Shown here: piece after piece, positions 45,757 to 55,688 of the stretch
How the letters are laid out: each line of letters opens with the position of its first letter
How positions within the stretch are numbered: the stretch's first letter is position 1
Notes under the pieces: model-generated
Seen by the model: the letters and a program-made list of their open reading frames with translations, nothing else
What the model was told of the DNA's origin: nothing
Databases searched by the model: none
Source: Methanohalophilus portucalensis
Lineage (GTDB): Archaea > Halobacteriota > Methanosarcinia > Methanosarcinales > Methanosarcinaceae
Length of the DNA: 64,000 nt
Assembly (NCBI RefSeq): GCF_002761295.1
Contig: NZ_CP017881.1
Span: 1,593,604 to 1,657,603, forward strand
Reading direction: 5' to 3'
Position numbers and translations under genes: made by a program

Positions 45757-47055
45757 ATGAAGGTTCCGCAGAAGGCCCCGGATATGTGGGCGGTGATTGA
45801 GAAGTATCCTGATGTGTATTCGCTGTTTGTTGATCCCGGGATACAGGAACTTGTTACAAAATATAACCGGGATTATCTGCACTGGGAGGAGCTGCGCCGC
45901 AGGAAACTGCCGGTGGAGGCGGAAAAACTCTGGGCTGTGATCAAAAGTAGCAGGGTGATGCAGGCGCGACACATCGAATTCGGGGAATGGGATTTCCAGT
46001 ATGTGCAATCCAATGAAACCCTGCGCAGGCTGCACCTGCTGGACACCCGGGGGGCCGGTAATCTGGAAGGTCGGCCGGGTGGGGTCAGTGCTGCGGATCG
46101 CAGGCGGTATATCGTCAACTCCCTCATGGAAGAGGCCATCGCATCCAGCCAGCTGGAGGGGGCGGCCACCACCCGGGAAGCCGCCAAGCAGATGCTACGG
46201 CAAAAACGCCGGCCCCGGGATTACTCCGAGAAGATGATCGTCAACGGCTATCGCACCATTCGCAGGATCGCCGACATGAAAAGCAGGACCATTGACGTGG
46301 ACACCCTGCTTGAAATCCACAGGGAGATCACCCGGGATACCATGGAAAACCCGGTGGATGAGGGCAAATTCCGGGACAACAACGACATAGTGGTAGCCGA
46401 TCCGCAGGACGGGAGTAAAATCTATCACACTCCACCGGACTACCGCAAAATCCCGGCACTCATGCAGGAATTCTGTGAATTTGCCAGCAGCGATGAAGAC
46501 GAATTCATCCATCCCCTAATCAAAGGGATCATGCTGCACTTTCTCATCGGCTACATTCATCCCTTCATCGACGGCAACGGCAGGTTTGCACGCTCCGTCT
46601 TCTACTGGTACATGCTTAGCCGGGGTTACTGGCTCTTTGAATACATGCCCATCTCCCGGATACTGCTTCACTCCAAGACGAAATACGCCCGCGCCTATCT
46701 TTACACCGAAACCGACGACAATGACCTGACATATTTCATAAACTACAACCTCTCGGCAATCGAAAAAGCCCTGGAGGACCTCGAGGAATACATTGTCCGC
46801 AAAAAGGAGGAACAGGCCGCAGCCATGCAGCTGATTGAATCCGCTGAAAACTTAAACCTCCGGCAGGCTGACATCCTCAAAACCCTGCTTGGAGAATCCG
46901 ATAGGCTGTTCTCCATTGCTGAAATAATGGGCAAATACAATGTTGCCTACGACACCGCAAGACGCGATATGCAATATCTCTCGGAACTGGGGTATATTGA
47001 GCAAATAAAGGTCCGCAACAAATTGATGTACAGGTATTCAGGTGTAGCAGGGTGA
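45757..47055 (+). CDS. Fic-domain protein with C-terminal winged helix
   Basis: 432 residues from ATG 45757. The AMP-transferase active site HPFIDGNGR is at ~268-276. The inhibitory helix motif SSQLEG at ~130-135 makes it a class II self-inhibited Fic. Residues ~366-432 form a winged HTH (IAEIMGKYNVAYDTARRDMQYLSELGYI). Likely transfers AMP or another nucleotide to a protein, and may bind DNA. GC-rich, unlike the genes before it. Such Fic proteins are often seen inside type I RM loci. Confidence 0.9.
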   Translation: MKVPQKAPDMWAVIEKYPDVYSLFVDPGIQELVTKYNRDYLHWEELRRRKLPVEAEKLWAVIKSSRVMQARHIEFGEWDFQYVQSNETLRRLHLLDTRGAGNLEGRPGGVSAADRRRYIVNSLMEEAIASSQLEGAATTREAAKQMLRQKRRPRDYSEKMIVNGYRTIRRIADMKSRTIDVDTLLEIHREITRDTMENPVDEGKFRDNNDIVVADPQDGSKIYHTPPDYRKIPALMQEFCEFASSDEDEFIHPLIKGIMLHFLIGYIHPFIDGNGRFARSVFYWYMLSRGYWLFEYMPISRILLHSKTKYARAYLYTETDDNDLTYFINYNLSAIEKALEDLEEYIVRKKEEQAAAMQLIESAENLNLRQADILKTLLGESDRLFSIAEIMGKYNVAYDTARRDMQYLSELGYIEQIKVRNKLMYRYSGVAG

Positions 47056-47131
47056 ATTAAATCCCGATACCTTACTTCCAGTCAAATCAGTACAATCAAA
47101 TTTAATATACCAGAAACACGGATGATTAACT

Positions 47132-47338
47132 ATGGAATATACAGTTGTTCTTGAGGTCGCAGAAGAGGGCGGGTACACGGCACGCTGTCTGGAACTTCCA
47201 TCGGCTATAAGTGAAGGTGACACAAAGGCAGAAGCCCTGGAGAATATCCGGGAAGCCATCGAACTGGTGCTTGAAGTAACAGAGGAACAGGCCAAGGTTC
47301 TCGGGGAAATTACAAAGGTTGATGTTGCAAGTGCCTGA
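47132..47338 (+). CDS. hicB: HicB-like antitoxin (truncated-type HicB core)
   Basis: 68 residues, with the partially degraded RNase H-like HicB fold (YTVVLEVAEEGGYTARCLELPSAISEGDTKAEALENIREAIELVLE). It lacks a C-terminal DNA-binding domain, as in short HicB proteins. It would neutralise the downstream HicA. Confidence 0.88.
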   Translation: MEYTVVLEVAEEGGYTARCLELPSAISEGDTKAEALENIREAIELVLEVTEEQAKVLGEITKVDVASA

Positions 47339-47339
47339 A

Positions 47340-47549
47340 ATGCCAGTTATTTCCGGTCAGAAAGCCATCAAAACCCTGGTGAAACTCGGTTTTGTAGTTG
47401 TCAGGCAAAAGGGAAGCCATGTTTTTTTGCAACGTGAAAATGATACCGTTACCGTGCCCCTGCATAATCCACTTAAAAAAGGTACTCTGAAAAGTATCCT
47501 TAGGCAGTCTAACGTAACAATGGATGAATTTTTGCGGGTTCTAAAATAA
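47340..47549 (+). CDS. hicA: HicA-like mRNA interferase toxin
   Basis: 69 residues from ATG 47340, 1 nt after the hicB stop; ATG 47322 (overlapping hicB by 17 bp) is an alternative that adds six residues. The double-stranded RNA-binding-like fold has the catalytic His in RQKGSHVFLQ and VPLHNPLKKGTLKSILRQ. It probably cleaves mRNA when unbound. Confidence 0.88.
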   Translation: MPVISGQKAIKTLVKLGFVVVRQKGSHVFLQRENDTVTVPLHNPLKKGTLKSILRQSNVTMDEFLRVLK

Positions 47550-47713
47550 TATATCCAATCTGAGAACCGTACACGTTGCGCCTTGGTTAGTGGATGATTA
47601 CCAGTGTTTGTCGGTAAATAAAATCAGGCTTATGACCGAATTTTTGTGTGGCCTCTGAATGGATGCCTGATCTTTAACTTCCATAAGTATCTGGAATGGT
47701 TAATTACCAAAAA

Positions 47714-47740
47714 CTACCAATTTCTACCGGATTGGTAGTT
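47714..47740. promoter_or_regulatory. Operator-like inverted repeat upstream of hsdR
   Basis: ACTACCAAT ... ATTGGTAGT with AAAA before it, matching the fic operator in arms and spacing. It lies within the 290-bp gap before hsdR, upstream of a TATA-like AAAATATATCTAAT (~47781-47794). The rest of the gap shows nothing I can name. Confidence 0.55.
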
Positions 47741-47842
47741 TTAACACATTCTCCGGACATCTCTTGGCATAAATTAATAAAATATATCTAATAGTAAAAC
47801 AACATATCCTGCAATGCCCTAATAATTTATGGGAAGTAATTC

Positions 47843-50800
47843 ATGTCGGCCATAATCTCAGAATCTGAAGTAGAGGAAGCAGCCCTGGATATTCTTGTAA
47901 ATGATCTGGGTTATGGATACCGGTACGGGCCTGATATTGCTCCCGGGATGCCTGATCAGGAGCGTGCAGGTTTTTCTGATGTGGTCCTTGAGAATCGCTT
48001 GCAGGCTGCAATCGCAATCCTCAATCCTGATATCCCCGTGCAGGCCCGGGTGGAAGCGCTGAAAAAGGTTGTCCGGGAAGAAAGTCAGGACCTGTTGCAC
48101 AGCAACCGCAGTTTCCATAACATGCTTGTCAACGGTGTGGATGTGGAATACAAAAAGGAAAGTGGGGAAACCACCTATGATAAAGTTTGGCTTTTTGATT
48201 TTGAAAATTTCGATAACAACGATTTTCTGGCTGTAAACCAGTTCACAGTGGTAGAGGACAGGCATGAACGCCGGCCGGATGTAATTCTCTTTGTAAATGG
48301 GCTGCCTCTTGTTGTAATCGAACTCAAAAAACCCGACAACATGGAGAATTTTGAAGACAACGACCTTCTGGATAATGCCTACAACCAGTTACAGACCTAC
48401 AAAAAAGAAATCCCTTCCCTGTTTCGCTACAATGCCATACTTGCAATCAGCGATGGGCAGGATGCCCGTGCAGGAACCCTTACATCAAACAGGGAATGGT
48501 TCCTCTCATGGAAGACCCTGGACGGAGAAAAAATTGCCGAATTCCTGGTACCGCCCATGGAAGTCCTCCTGAAAGGCATGTGTGAGCCGAAAATTCTTCT
48601 TGATCTTACATGCAATTTCATTGTATTTGAGGAAAATCACGGTCCTATCAGCAAAAAATTGGCCCGTTATCATCAGTACCATGCGGTCAATAAGGCTGTG
48701 GAAAAAACCAGGGGTGCCGTCTCTGCTGAAGGAGACCGCCGATGTGGGGTTGTATGGCATACCCAGGGTTCCGGGAAAAGCCTGTCAATGGTTTTCTATT
48801 CGGGCAAAATTGTACAGGCTCTTAACAACCCTACCGTCGTGGTAATAACAGACCGCAATGATCTGGACGGCCAGCTCTTTGAGAATTTTGCACGATGTCA
48901 TGAGCTTTTACGCCAGACGCCGGTACAGGCAGAAAACCGCAACCATTTAAGGCAACTATTGTCAGTGGCCTCAGGCGGCATAATATTCACCACCATACAA
49001 AAATTCCTTCCCGGGGAGGATGAAGATCGCTTTCCAGTGCTTTCGGAAAGGAGCAATATTGTTGTAATTGCAGACGAGGCCCACAGGAGTCAATATGGTT
49101 TTGATGCAAAGATTACCCGGAAAGACAACGGTGCACAGATAAATTACGGCTTTGCAAAACACATGAGGGATGCTCTCCCTGAAGCCTCCTTCATCGGTTT
49201 TACAGGGACTCCTGTAGAACTGGAAGACCGCAACACCCCTGCAGTTTTCGGAGATTACATTGATATCTATGATATCGAGCAGGCTGTACGGGACAATGTA
49301 ACCGTCCCGATTTATTATGAAAGCCGCCTTTCCAAACTGGAGATCTCAAACGAAGTCAGGGAAACCCTGGATTCGGACTTTTACGGGATAACCGAAGGCC
49401 GGGAAGATTATGAAACTGAAGAATTGAAAAGTCGCTGGTCACGGCTTGAGGCGGTTGTGGGCAGTAAAGACAATCTCAGCAAACTTGCCGGCGACATAAT
49501 AGATCATTTTGAAAATCGTCTTGAAGTACTTGAAGGCAAAGGTATGATTGTCTGTATGAGCAGACGCATGTGTGCAGACCTCTACGCCGAAATCATAAAG
49601 TTTCGCCCGGAATGGCACGACGATGACGATCTTAAAGGTAATCTCAAGGTGATAATCACAGGCAGTGCCGCCGATGAGTCCCGGCTTCAGCCCCATATTC
49701 GCAGCAAGAACCAGAGACTTAAGGTCAGAGACAGGATGCAGGCCCCTGAAGATCCTCTAAAGTTTGTCATTGTATGCGACATGTGGCTGACAGGTTTTGA
49801 TGCTCCTGCCCTTCACACCATGTATTTTATAAAATGGCTTACAGGTCACAACCTCATGCAGGCAATAGCACGTGTCAACAGGGTATTCGGTGATAAGCCC
49901 GGGGGCCTGATTGTAGATTATGTTGGTATACTGTATGATCTCAAAAAAGCCATGAATAACTATACGGAAAACGGCGGTCGGGGTGATCCTGCCAGTTTTA
50001 AGGAAGAAGCGATTGCATTAATGCGTGAAAAATATGAAATTGTAAAGGATATGTTTCATGGTTTTGATTATCAACGTATATTCTCCGCCTCGCCCCGGGA
50101 GAAGCTTTTAATTGTACGGCAGGGTGCGGATTTCATTCTCTCCAAAGGCAATACGGATAAGGCAAAGGATGATGAAAAGAAACGCTACATTAAACATGTG
50201 GCCGAACTTTCCAAAGCTCTAGCTCTCTCCAAACCTCATGAAGAAGTGGATCAAATCAATGAAGAGGTAGGTTATTTCCAGGCCGTACGATCTATTCTGG
50301 TCAAGATTGACCGAAGTTCTGTAAAATCAAACAGGGAATTAAATTCGGCAATCAAGAATCTTGTCTCCCGGTCGATTGTAACTGATGAAATAATAGATAT
50401 TTTTGATGCAGCCGGGCTCAAAAAACCGGATATATCTCTCCTGTCTGAAGATTTCCTCGATGAAGTGCGTACGCTTCCCCAGAAAAACCTTGCCTATGAG
50501 GTCCTGAAAAAATTACTCAATGATGAAATCAAAACCCGGACAAGGAAAAACCGAATCCAGGGTAAATCTTTTGCAGAGATGCTTGAAAAATCGGTTAACA
50601 AATATAAGAATCGCAGTATAGATAATGTGCGTATCATTGAGGAACTCATTGAACTGGCCCGTAAAATGCGGGAGGCAGATCTGCGCGGGGAAGATCTTGG
50701 TCTCACAGATGAAGAACTTGCTTTTTATGATGCCCTTGCAGCAAATGAGAGTGCTGTTGATGTGCTTGGCGATGATACCTTAAGGCTTATGGCTGAAGAA

Positions 50801-50995
50801 CTCGTGCGCCTGATCCGCCAGAACGTCACAATTGACTGGACCCTGCGCAAAAACGTGCAGGCTAAAATGCGGGTAAACATAAAGCGGCTGCTCAAAAGAT
50901 ATGGTTATCCTCCGGACAAACAAAAAATGGCAACCCGAAATATCCTGGAGCAGGCAGAGATAGTATGCAGGGATGCGGCAGTTTCTGCCACCTAA
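47843..50995 (+). CDS. hsdR: Type I restriction enzyme R subunit
   Basis: 1050 residues, full length. N-terminal PD-(D/E)xK nuclease with D146 and E160-x-K162 (RPDVILFVNGLPLVVIELKK), SF2 translocase with HTQGSGKS (~306-313), DEAH (~411-414) and GFTGTP, then a helical C-terminus that contacts HsdM/S. It cleaves unmethylated DNA after translocation. It has its own promoter, separated from hsdMS by about 3.5 kb of accessory genes. Confidence 0.96.
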   Translation: MSAIISESEVEEAALDILVNDLGYGYRYGPDIAPGMPDQERAGFSDVVLENRLQAAIAILNPDIPVQARVEALKKVVREESQDLLHSNRSFHNMLVNGVDVEYKKESGETTYDKVWLFDFENFDNNDFLAVNQFTVVEDRHERRPDVILFVNGLPLVVIELKKPDNMENFEDNDLLDNAYNQLQTYKKEIPSLFRYNAILAISDGQDARAGTLTSNREWFLSWKTLDGEKIAEFLVPPMEVLLKGMCEPKILLDLTCNFIVFEENHGPISKKLARYHQYHAVNKAVEKTRGAVSAEGDRRCGVVWHTQGSGKSLSMVFYSGKIVQALNNPTVVVITDRNDLDGQLFENFARCHELLRQTPVQAENRNHLRQLLSVASGGIIFTTIQKFLPGEDEDRFPVLSERSNIVVIADEAHRSQYGFDAKITRKDNGAQINYGFAKHMRDALPEASFIGFTGTPVELEDRNTPAVFGDYIDIYDIEQAVRDNVTVPIYYESRLSKLEISNEVRETLDSDFYGITEGREDYETEELKSRWSRLEAVVGSKDNLSKLAGDIIDHFENRLEVLEGKGMIVCMSRRMCADLYAEIIKFRPEWHDDDDLKGNLKVIITGSAADESRLQPHIRSKNQRLKVRDRMQAPEDPLKFVIVCDMWLTGFDAPALHTMYFIKWLTGHNLMQAIARVNRVFGDKPGGLIVDYVGILYDLKKAMNNYTENGGRGDPASFKEEAIALMREKYEIVKDMFHGFDYQRIFSASPREKLLIVRQGADFILSKGNTDKAKDDEKKRYIKHVAELSKALALSKPHEEVDQINEEVGYFQAVRSILVKIDRSSVKSNRELNSAIKNLVSRSIVTDEIIDIFDAAGLKKPDISLLSEDFLDEVRTLPQKNLAYEVLKKLLNDEIKTRTRKNRIQGKSFAEMLEKSVNKYKNRSIDNVRIIEELIELARKMREADLRGEDLGLTDEELAFYDALAANESAVDVLGDDTLRLMAEELVRLIRQNVTIDWTLRKNVQAKMRVNIKRLLKRYGYPPDKQKMATRNILEQAEIVCRDAAVSAT

Positions 50996-51026
50996 ATTTT
51001 AAATAAAGGTAAATAAAAAAAAGAGT

Positions 51027-52517
51027 TCAGGCCGATTGCTGAACTCTATCGAACTCTTCCTGTATCTCCGCGGCAGGTTCACGGTCCATTCTTGTTATCA
51101 ATAGGATAACAATGCTGGAAAGGATAAATCCCGGAACGATCTCATAAAGATCAAAAATCCCTCCAGATAACTGCTTCCACAGGATTACCATTACACCGCC
51201 TGAGATCATCCCTCCGAGGACTGCATTTCTTGTCACCTTCCTGGAGAACAGGGAGAAAATAATGGCTGGGCCGAATGCCGCACCAAATCCTGCCCAGGCA
51301 TAAGCCACCAGGTCCAGGACAGAGCTTGCCGGGTCCAGAGCGAAATAATAGGCAAGAAGGGATATTCCGATTACTGTGATACGCCCCATCCATACGAGTT
51401 CTCTCTGGGTGGCATTTGACTTGAAGACCAGTCTGTAGATGTCCTCTGTAAATGCGGATGCTGCCACAAGTAGCTGGGAATCAGCGGTACTCATTATAGC
51501 CGCAAGGATGGCTGCCAGCATAATTCCGGCAATTATCGGGTGGAACAGGCTGTTTACCATTACCATGAACACGGTTTCACTTGATGCACCCGCCAGGAAT
51601 TCCGGCACATAAGCCCTTCCCACAAGACCGACAATCACTGCGAAAGCCAGAGAGATGGTGACCCAGGTTATGGCAATTGCCCGGGACTGTTTGATTTCCT
51701 CCGGGTTATTTATGGCCATGAAACGTACGAGGATATGGGGCTGGCCAAAATATCCAAAACCCCAGGCTAGCAAAGAGACTACACTTATCAGGGAAATCAG
51801 GTTCCCATCAGAACCGGTGAAAGGGGTCAGCAGGCTCGGGTCAATGGTTCTGACTATATCAACCGTTGATGAGATGCCACCCAGGCCGTTCATTGCTGCA
51901 AAGGGTACTATTGTGATGGCCAGAACCATAAGCAAACCCTGGAAGAAATCAGTCCAGCAGACTGCCATGAATCCGCCCAGGAAAGTATAGGAAATAATTA
52001 CAAGTACGCCTATTGTGAGGGCAGTAAAGTATTCAACTCCAAAGACCGTACTGAAAAGCTTACCTCCTGCAACAAACCCAGAGGAAGTATAGAACAGAAA
52101 GAATATAAGGATAAACAGGGCAGAAATCGTTCTTAAAAGTTTACTTTTATCCCTGAAACGATTTTCAAAATATACCGGGAGAGTCAGGGCATCTCCTGCC
52201 TCTTTTGTGTATCTGCGCAGCCTTTTGGCAACAAATTTCCAGTTAAGATATGTTCCGACTCCCAATCCGAGAGCAATCCATCCTGCTTCCATTCCAGAGA
52301 GATATGCATAACCCGGCAACCCTAAAAGCAGCCAGCCGCTCATATCCGATGCCTGGGAACTTAAGGCGGTTACCCATTTGTTCAATCGCCTGCCACCTAG
52401 AATATAATCGGACAGGTTTTCGGTTTTCTTGTAGTAATAAAAACCGATTGTCAACATGAAAAGTAAATATAATACAATTATAATTGCAACACTCTGGTTT
52501 CCTGATGTCATTTCCAT
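51027..52517 (-). CDS. putP: Na+/solute symporter, PutP family
   Basis: 496 residues, 13 predicted helices, SSS family. Typical segments are SDYILGGRRLNKWVTALSSQASDMSGWLLLGLPG, GGFMAVCWTDFFQGLLM and AILAAIMSTADSQLLVAASAF. It is closest in pattern to Na+/proline symporters, which would suit osmoadaptation. AGGAGA lies upstream of the ATG. Convergent with hsdR. Confidence 0.92.
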   Translation of the reverse strand: MEMTSGNQSVAIIIVLYLLFMLTIGFYYYKKTENLSDYILGGRRLNKWVTALSSQASDMSGWLLLGLPGYAYLSGMEAGWIALGLGVGTYLNWKFVAKRLRRYTKEAGDALTLPVYFENRFRDKSKLLRTISALFILIFFLFYTSSGFVAGGKLFSTVFGVEYFTALTIGVLVIISYTFLGGFMAVCWTDFFQGLLMVLAITIVPFAAMNGLGGISSTVDIVRTIDPSLLTPFTGSDGNLISLISVVSLLAWGFGYFGQPHILVRFMAINNPEEIKQSRAIAITWVTISLAFAVIVGLVGRAYVPEFLAGASSETVFMVMVNSLFHPIIAGIMLAAILAAIMSTADSQLLVAASAFTEDIYRLVFKSNATQRELVWMGRITVIGISLLAYYFALDPASSVLDLVAYAWAGFGAAFGPAIIFSLFSRKVTRNAVLGGMISGGVMVILWKQLSGGIFDLYEIVPGFILSSIVILLITRMDREPAAEIQEEFDRVQQSA

Positions 52518-52626
52518 GAACTTTATCTCCTGTGGACACCGTAATTGAATTGGCTCTCAGATACAGGTTTTCAGTTATTAATGTTCTGATTTTATATAAT
52601 CAATTCATGGAAAGTGGTTATTTGTC

Positions 52627-54276
52627 TCACAATATCCACAATATCAATGCTATGTAGAGTAAAAAAAGAGTGAGGGGAATCAATCGTGCAAGTATGTTGA
52701 TACTGTAAGCCAATCCCAGGTAATCATCCTTTAGTAATTTCATGGGTTCAGCCTTTTTGTTCATAAAACCTGCGCTTGCCTTTGATACATTTTGGCGGGC
52801 ACTTTCAATGACATTTTCCAGGCTTTTAGGGTCTACGTGCCTGTCCGCAATCATGCTATGTATGCTGCTATGTGTATCGGTTGTAAACATTATGATGTCA
52901 TCAAAGTAGTTTTCATATTCAAGGGCTACATCCATCATTTCGGAGGATATTCCATTGCCTTCGGTGCCAAAGACAAGTATTCTCTGGCCATCAACTTCTT
53001 CAACAAGGGCAAATTTAGGTGTACCTGCAACTTCGGTGGCAAAACCTGCACGGTAATCATGTAGTTCGCACTTTTCAAGTTCGTCGAGAAAATCTTTTAG
53101 GCAATTTCTGAAATGCTCGGCTTCCACAGTGCCATAAATGAGCTGCTCTTTAGGTTCCTTATTACGTTCATGGTTGTGAAGGTCTATTATCACTACTTTA
53201 TTGAGGTCCAGGATTTCTGTAAATACGGGTATCTCGTAATCTCCATATTCTTCAGCTTCCATGTATACTATCTTCTGGTTTCCCCATTTTCTCCCGTAAA
53301 ATACCAGTTTTCCATAATCCTTTTTTAACATTTTTGAAGCATAATCAGTTGTTTCGGGCTCTTCGAATGCCCCTATTATTTTTTTAATGTCCCCGGGATT
53401 TGCAGGATCGGATTTATGGGTGGATGGGACATGCAGGAAAAACCCTTCACTGTTATTATTCAGGTGATTGATTATGTCTGTGGATGCCCTGCCTCCGCCG
53501 AATCCTTCGAGTGGGCCGGGATGTATCCAGGGAATTGCAATAGTGGATTCCCCATTTTTATTTTTCAGCAGTAAGGTCTGTACATCTGGTTTTACTAAAT
53601 AACCCAGGTCCAGAATTTCCTGTTTTTTATGCATCATTCCGGAGAACAATTTAATAGCTGAAACATTCACATTGGTACTTATCAGGTATTCTGCAAGTAA
53701 AAAAGCCAGCAGGATTGTTATACCTGCCAGGAAGAAAACGCCTAATTTTTCCACGTAAGTCACATAAGTTATATCCTGTTCCCGGCCTAGGAAAATGTGG
53801 TAGGTTGCAATTATCATAAGTGGATGTGCTAGGCTTACTATAGTGATTCTTTTAATATTTTCGTACCCCAGCGTTGATATCAATACGATCATGCTGATCA
53901 GGAATACCGTAATAACCGCAAGCCAGAATATGTTCCAGCTGCTTGCAATTCCTGTTGGCCCGGCGGCACTCAGGATCATACCATATATAAACAGGATACA
54001 TTCGCTAAATAGGGCTATGAAGTAACTCCATTTACGGGGATACTCCTCAAATGACAAATGGTAAATCTCACCCGCAATAAGTGTCGGGATTACGAAAACC
54101 ATCAATATTGTTTCTATAATATAACGAACACTCAATTCTAGCGGAGATACAGATGATAGGAAAAAATTAACGATTACTCCATACAGGCAACCTGATAGTA
54201 TTACAGCAGCAATCACCGTTTTCATTGGTGGGATGCTGAATATCACTTTCTTGAATACATCGATATTGTCAGCCAT
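52627..54276 (-). CDS. DUF2070 membrane protein
   Basis: 549 residues from the ATG at 54276. About seven N-terminal helices (residues ~20-220), then a large soluble domain with IPWIHPGPLEGFGGGRASTDII, VIIDLHNHERNKEP and FTTDTHSSIHSMI, and a C-terminal helix. The His/Asp motifs suggest a metal-dependent hydrolase-like domain; the family has no assigned function. The start is the first ATG; a TTG three codons upstream is not favoured. Confidence 0.87.
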   Translation of the reverse strand: MADNIDVFKKVIFSIPPMKTVIAAVILSGCLYGVIVNFFLSSVSPLELSVRYIIETILMVFVIPTLIAGEIYHLSFEEYPRKWSYFIALFSECILFIYGMILSAAGPTGIASSWNIFWLAVITVFLISMIVLISTLGYENIKRITIVSLAHPLMIIATYHIFLGREQDITYVTYVEKLGVFFLAGITILLAFLLAEYLISTNVNVSAIKLFSGMMHKKQEILDLGYLVKPDVQTLLLKNKNGESTIAIPWIHPGPLEGFGGGRASTDIINHLNNNSEGFFLHVPSTHKSDPANPGDIKKIIGAFEEPETTDYASKMLKKDYGKLVFYGRKWGNQKIVYMEAEEYGDYEIPVFTEILDLNKVVIIDLHNHERNKEPKEQLIYGTVEAEHFRNCLKDFLDELEKCELHDYRAGFATEVAGTPKFALVEEVDGQRILVFGTEGNGISSEMMDVALEYENYFDDIIMFTTDTHSSIHSMIADRHVDPKSLENVIESARQNVSKASAGFMNKKAEPMKLLKDDYLGLAYSINILARLIPLTLFLLYIALILWIL

Positions 54277-54349
54277 TGATTTCAATTAGTTAATATTGCA
54301 TACCCTTTATGTATATTTTGATTATATTCTATATAGTTTTAGCATAAGT

Positions 54350-54913
54350 TTATTTTGTTGCTGCAATGGAATTTTTTTGCATTTCATATTTGCTGAATAT
54401 GCGATACATTTTCCTGTATTCGGTTATGGGTAAAATCAGTATCATTACCAACATCGCATGCAGAAAACCATCTTGGAATTCTGCCATTAATGATGAGAAA
54501 TAGAGAATAACTCCAATTATAAGGAATATTATTGTAACCTCTATCGTATGAATAAAGGATGCAAATTTTGCACCTTTGGAGGTAACAAGTTTTGCCCATC
54601 CGTCTGCGGTCCCAAAATAATCTAGTGCTTTCATGGGCTCTTCAGTGTTTGCAGCTTTCATTTTATCGAGAATTGTTTTATCTGTTTTATTTTTCATTTG
54701 TTTCCTGTACTTGAAAACAATCAAGCCACCAAATATAATGACTAAGGTTATTAAATGATAATATCCCAGATATGCAGCCAGCGTGCCGATAAACATCATC
54801 AATCCAATCACGGGTGCCACAAATATTGTTTGGTCTTTCCTCCACATGTAGAGGTTATATATTGTCATTAAGGCAAAGAATGTCAGTGCCAGTATCCACA
54901 CTATTTTTTCCAT
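54350..54913 (-). CDS. Polytopic membrane protein, unknown
   Basis: 187 residues, about five hydrophobic helices, with a soluble middle (KNKTDKTILDKMKAANTEEPMKALDYFGTADGWAKLV). ATG with AAGGAGAT upstream. No family recognised. It is divergent from a secreted-protein gene. Confidence 0.6.
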   Translation of the reverse strand: MEKIVWILALTFFALMTIYNLYMWRKDQTIFVAPVIGLMMFIGTLAAYLGYYHLITLVIIFGGLIVFKYRKQMKNKTDKTILDKMKAANTEEPMKALDYFGTADGWAKLVTSKGAKFASFIHTIEVTIIFLIIGVILYFSSLMAEFQDGFLHAMLVMILILPITEYRKMYRIFSKYEMQKNSIAATK

Positions 54914-55025
54914 AAATATCTCCTTTGTTTACTTGATGCAGTTCATTTCTTATATTTTTTTATCAGCAAATCATTTTTAATATTAGAAATTACATTAATT
55001 ATTTGAATAATCTCAGGTATTTATT

Positions 55026-55688
55026 ATGTACTCAAAACATATGATTATATTGTTATGTTTCCTGCTTGCAGGGCTATTCATTCTTCCAGTTTCAGCAGAT
55101 GTGATGCCGCCGGGTTACAAAGCAGTAGAAAGAACTGTATTTATCGAAAACGTTGAAGAATATCCAAATGTTGTTTTTGTGGGTAACATACAGGGTCCTG
55201 TAATACAGTGTAAGAATCCCTATGTTATTTACCCGAATACTACTCTTACCCAATTTTATAAGGCAAATAATCTTACAATATATGCAATTGATAGATCTTA
55301 CTTTGAAAAGTATGGTTTGGAGAATTTGGATTTGAAATCCGGTACGGAATTTTATTCCTGTTCATTTCCAATAAATCCTGACTGGTATTCTACTACGATT
55401 GTCAATCCTGTGAATAGGGAAGAGATAAATTATTCAGTTGCAGGCTTTAAAGACAATCATCTTATACTTTATATGTCTTATAAGAAGTCTGTTCGAAGCG
55501 GCCTGCCAGATAAAATAGAACACTTTGATCCTCCTCAAATTGATGGTCTTTACAAGAATATTGGAACTAGTTCCAATGATATTGACTCGTCAGGATCTTC
55601 CAATTCTTTGGAAAGTAGTATGTTTTCTAACATCCTCCGGGATATATATGATTTTTTTAGTAATTTATTCAGGATTTTTGTTATATGA
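55026..55688 (+). CDS. Secreted protein of unknown function
   Basis: 220 residues. Signal peptide (IILLCFLLAGLFILPVSA), then ADVMPPGYKAVERTVFIENVEEYPNVVFVG, a pattern seen in exported proteins of methanogens and bacteria. The C-terminus is Ser/Asn-rich and ends in a hydrophobic stretch. Its stop overlaps the next gene by 4 bp. Function unknown. Confidence 0.65.
   Translation: MYSKHMIILLCFLLAGLFILPVSADVMPPGYKAVERTVFIENVEEYPNVVFVGNIQGPVIQCKNPYVIYPNTTLTQFYKANNLTIYAIDRSYFEKYGLENLDLKSGTEFYSCSFPINPDWYSTTIVNPVNREEINYSVAGFKDNHLILYMSYKKSVRSGLPDKIEHFDPPQIDGLYKNIGTSSNDIDSSGSSNSLESSMFSNILRDIYDFFSNLFRIFVI

Noticed and set aside
45674..47740. TACCAAT repeats as a CRISPR array
   Set aside because: Too few and too short, with no regular spacers and no cas genes; they fit operators better.
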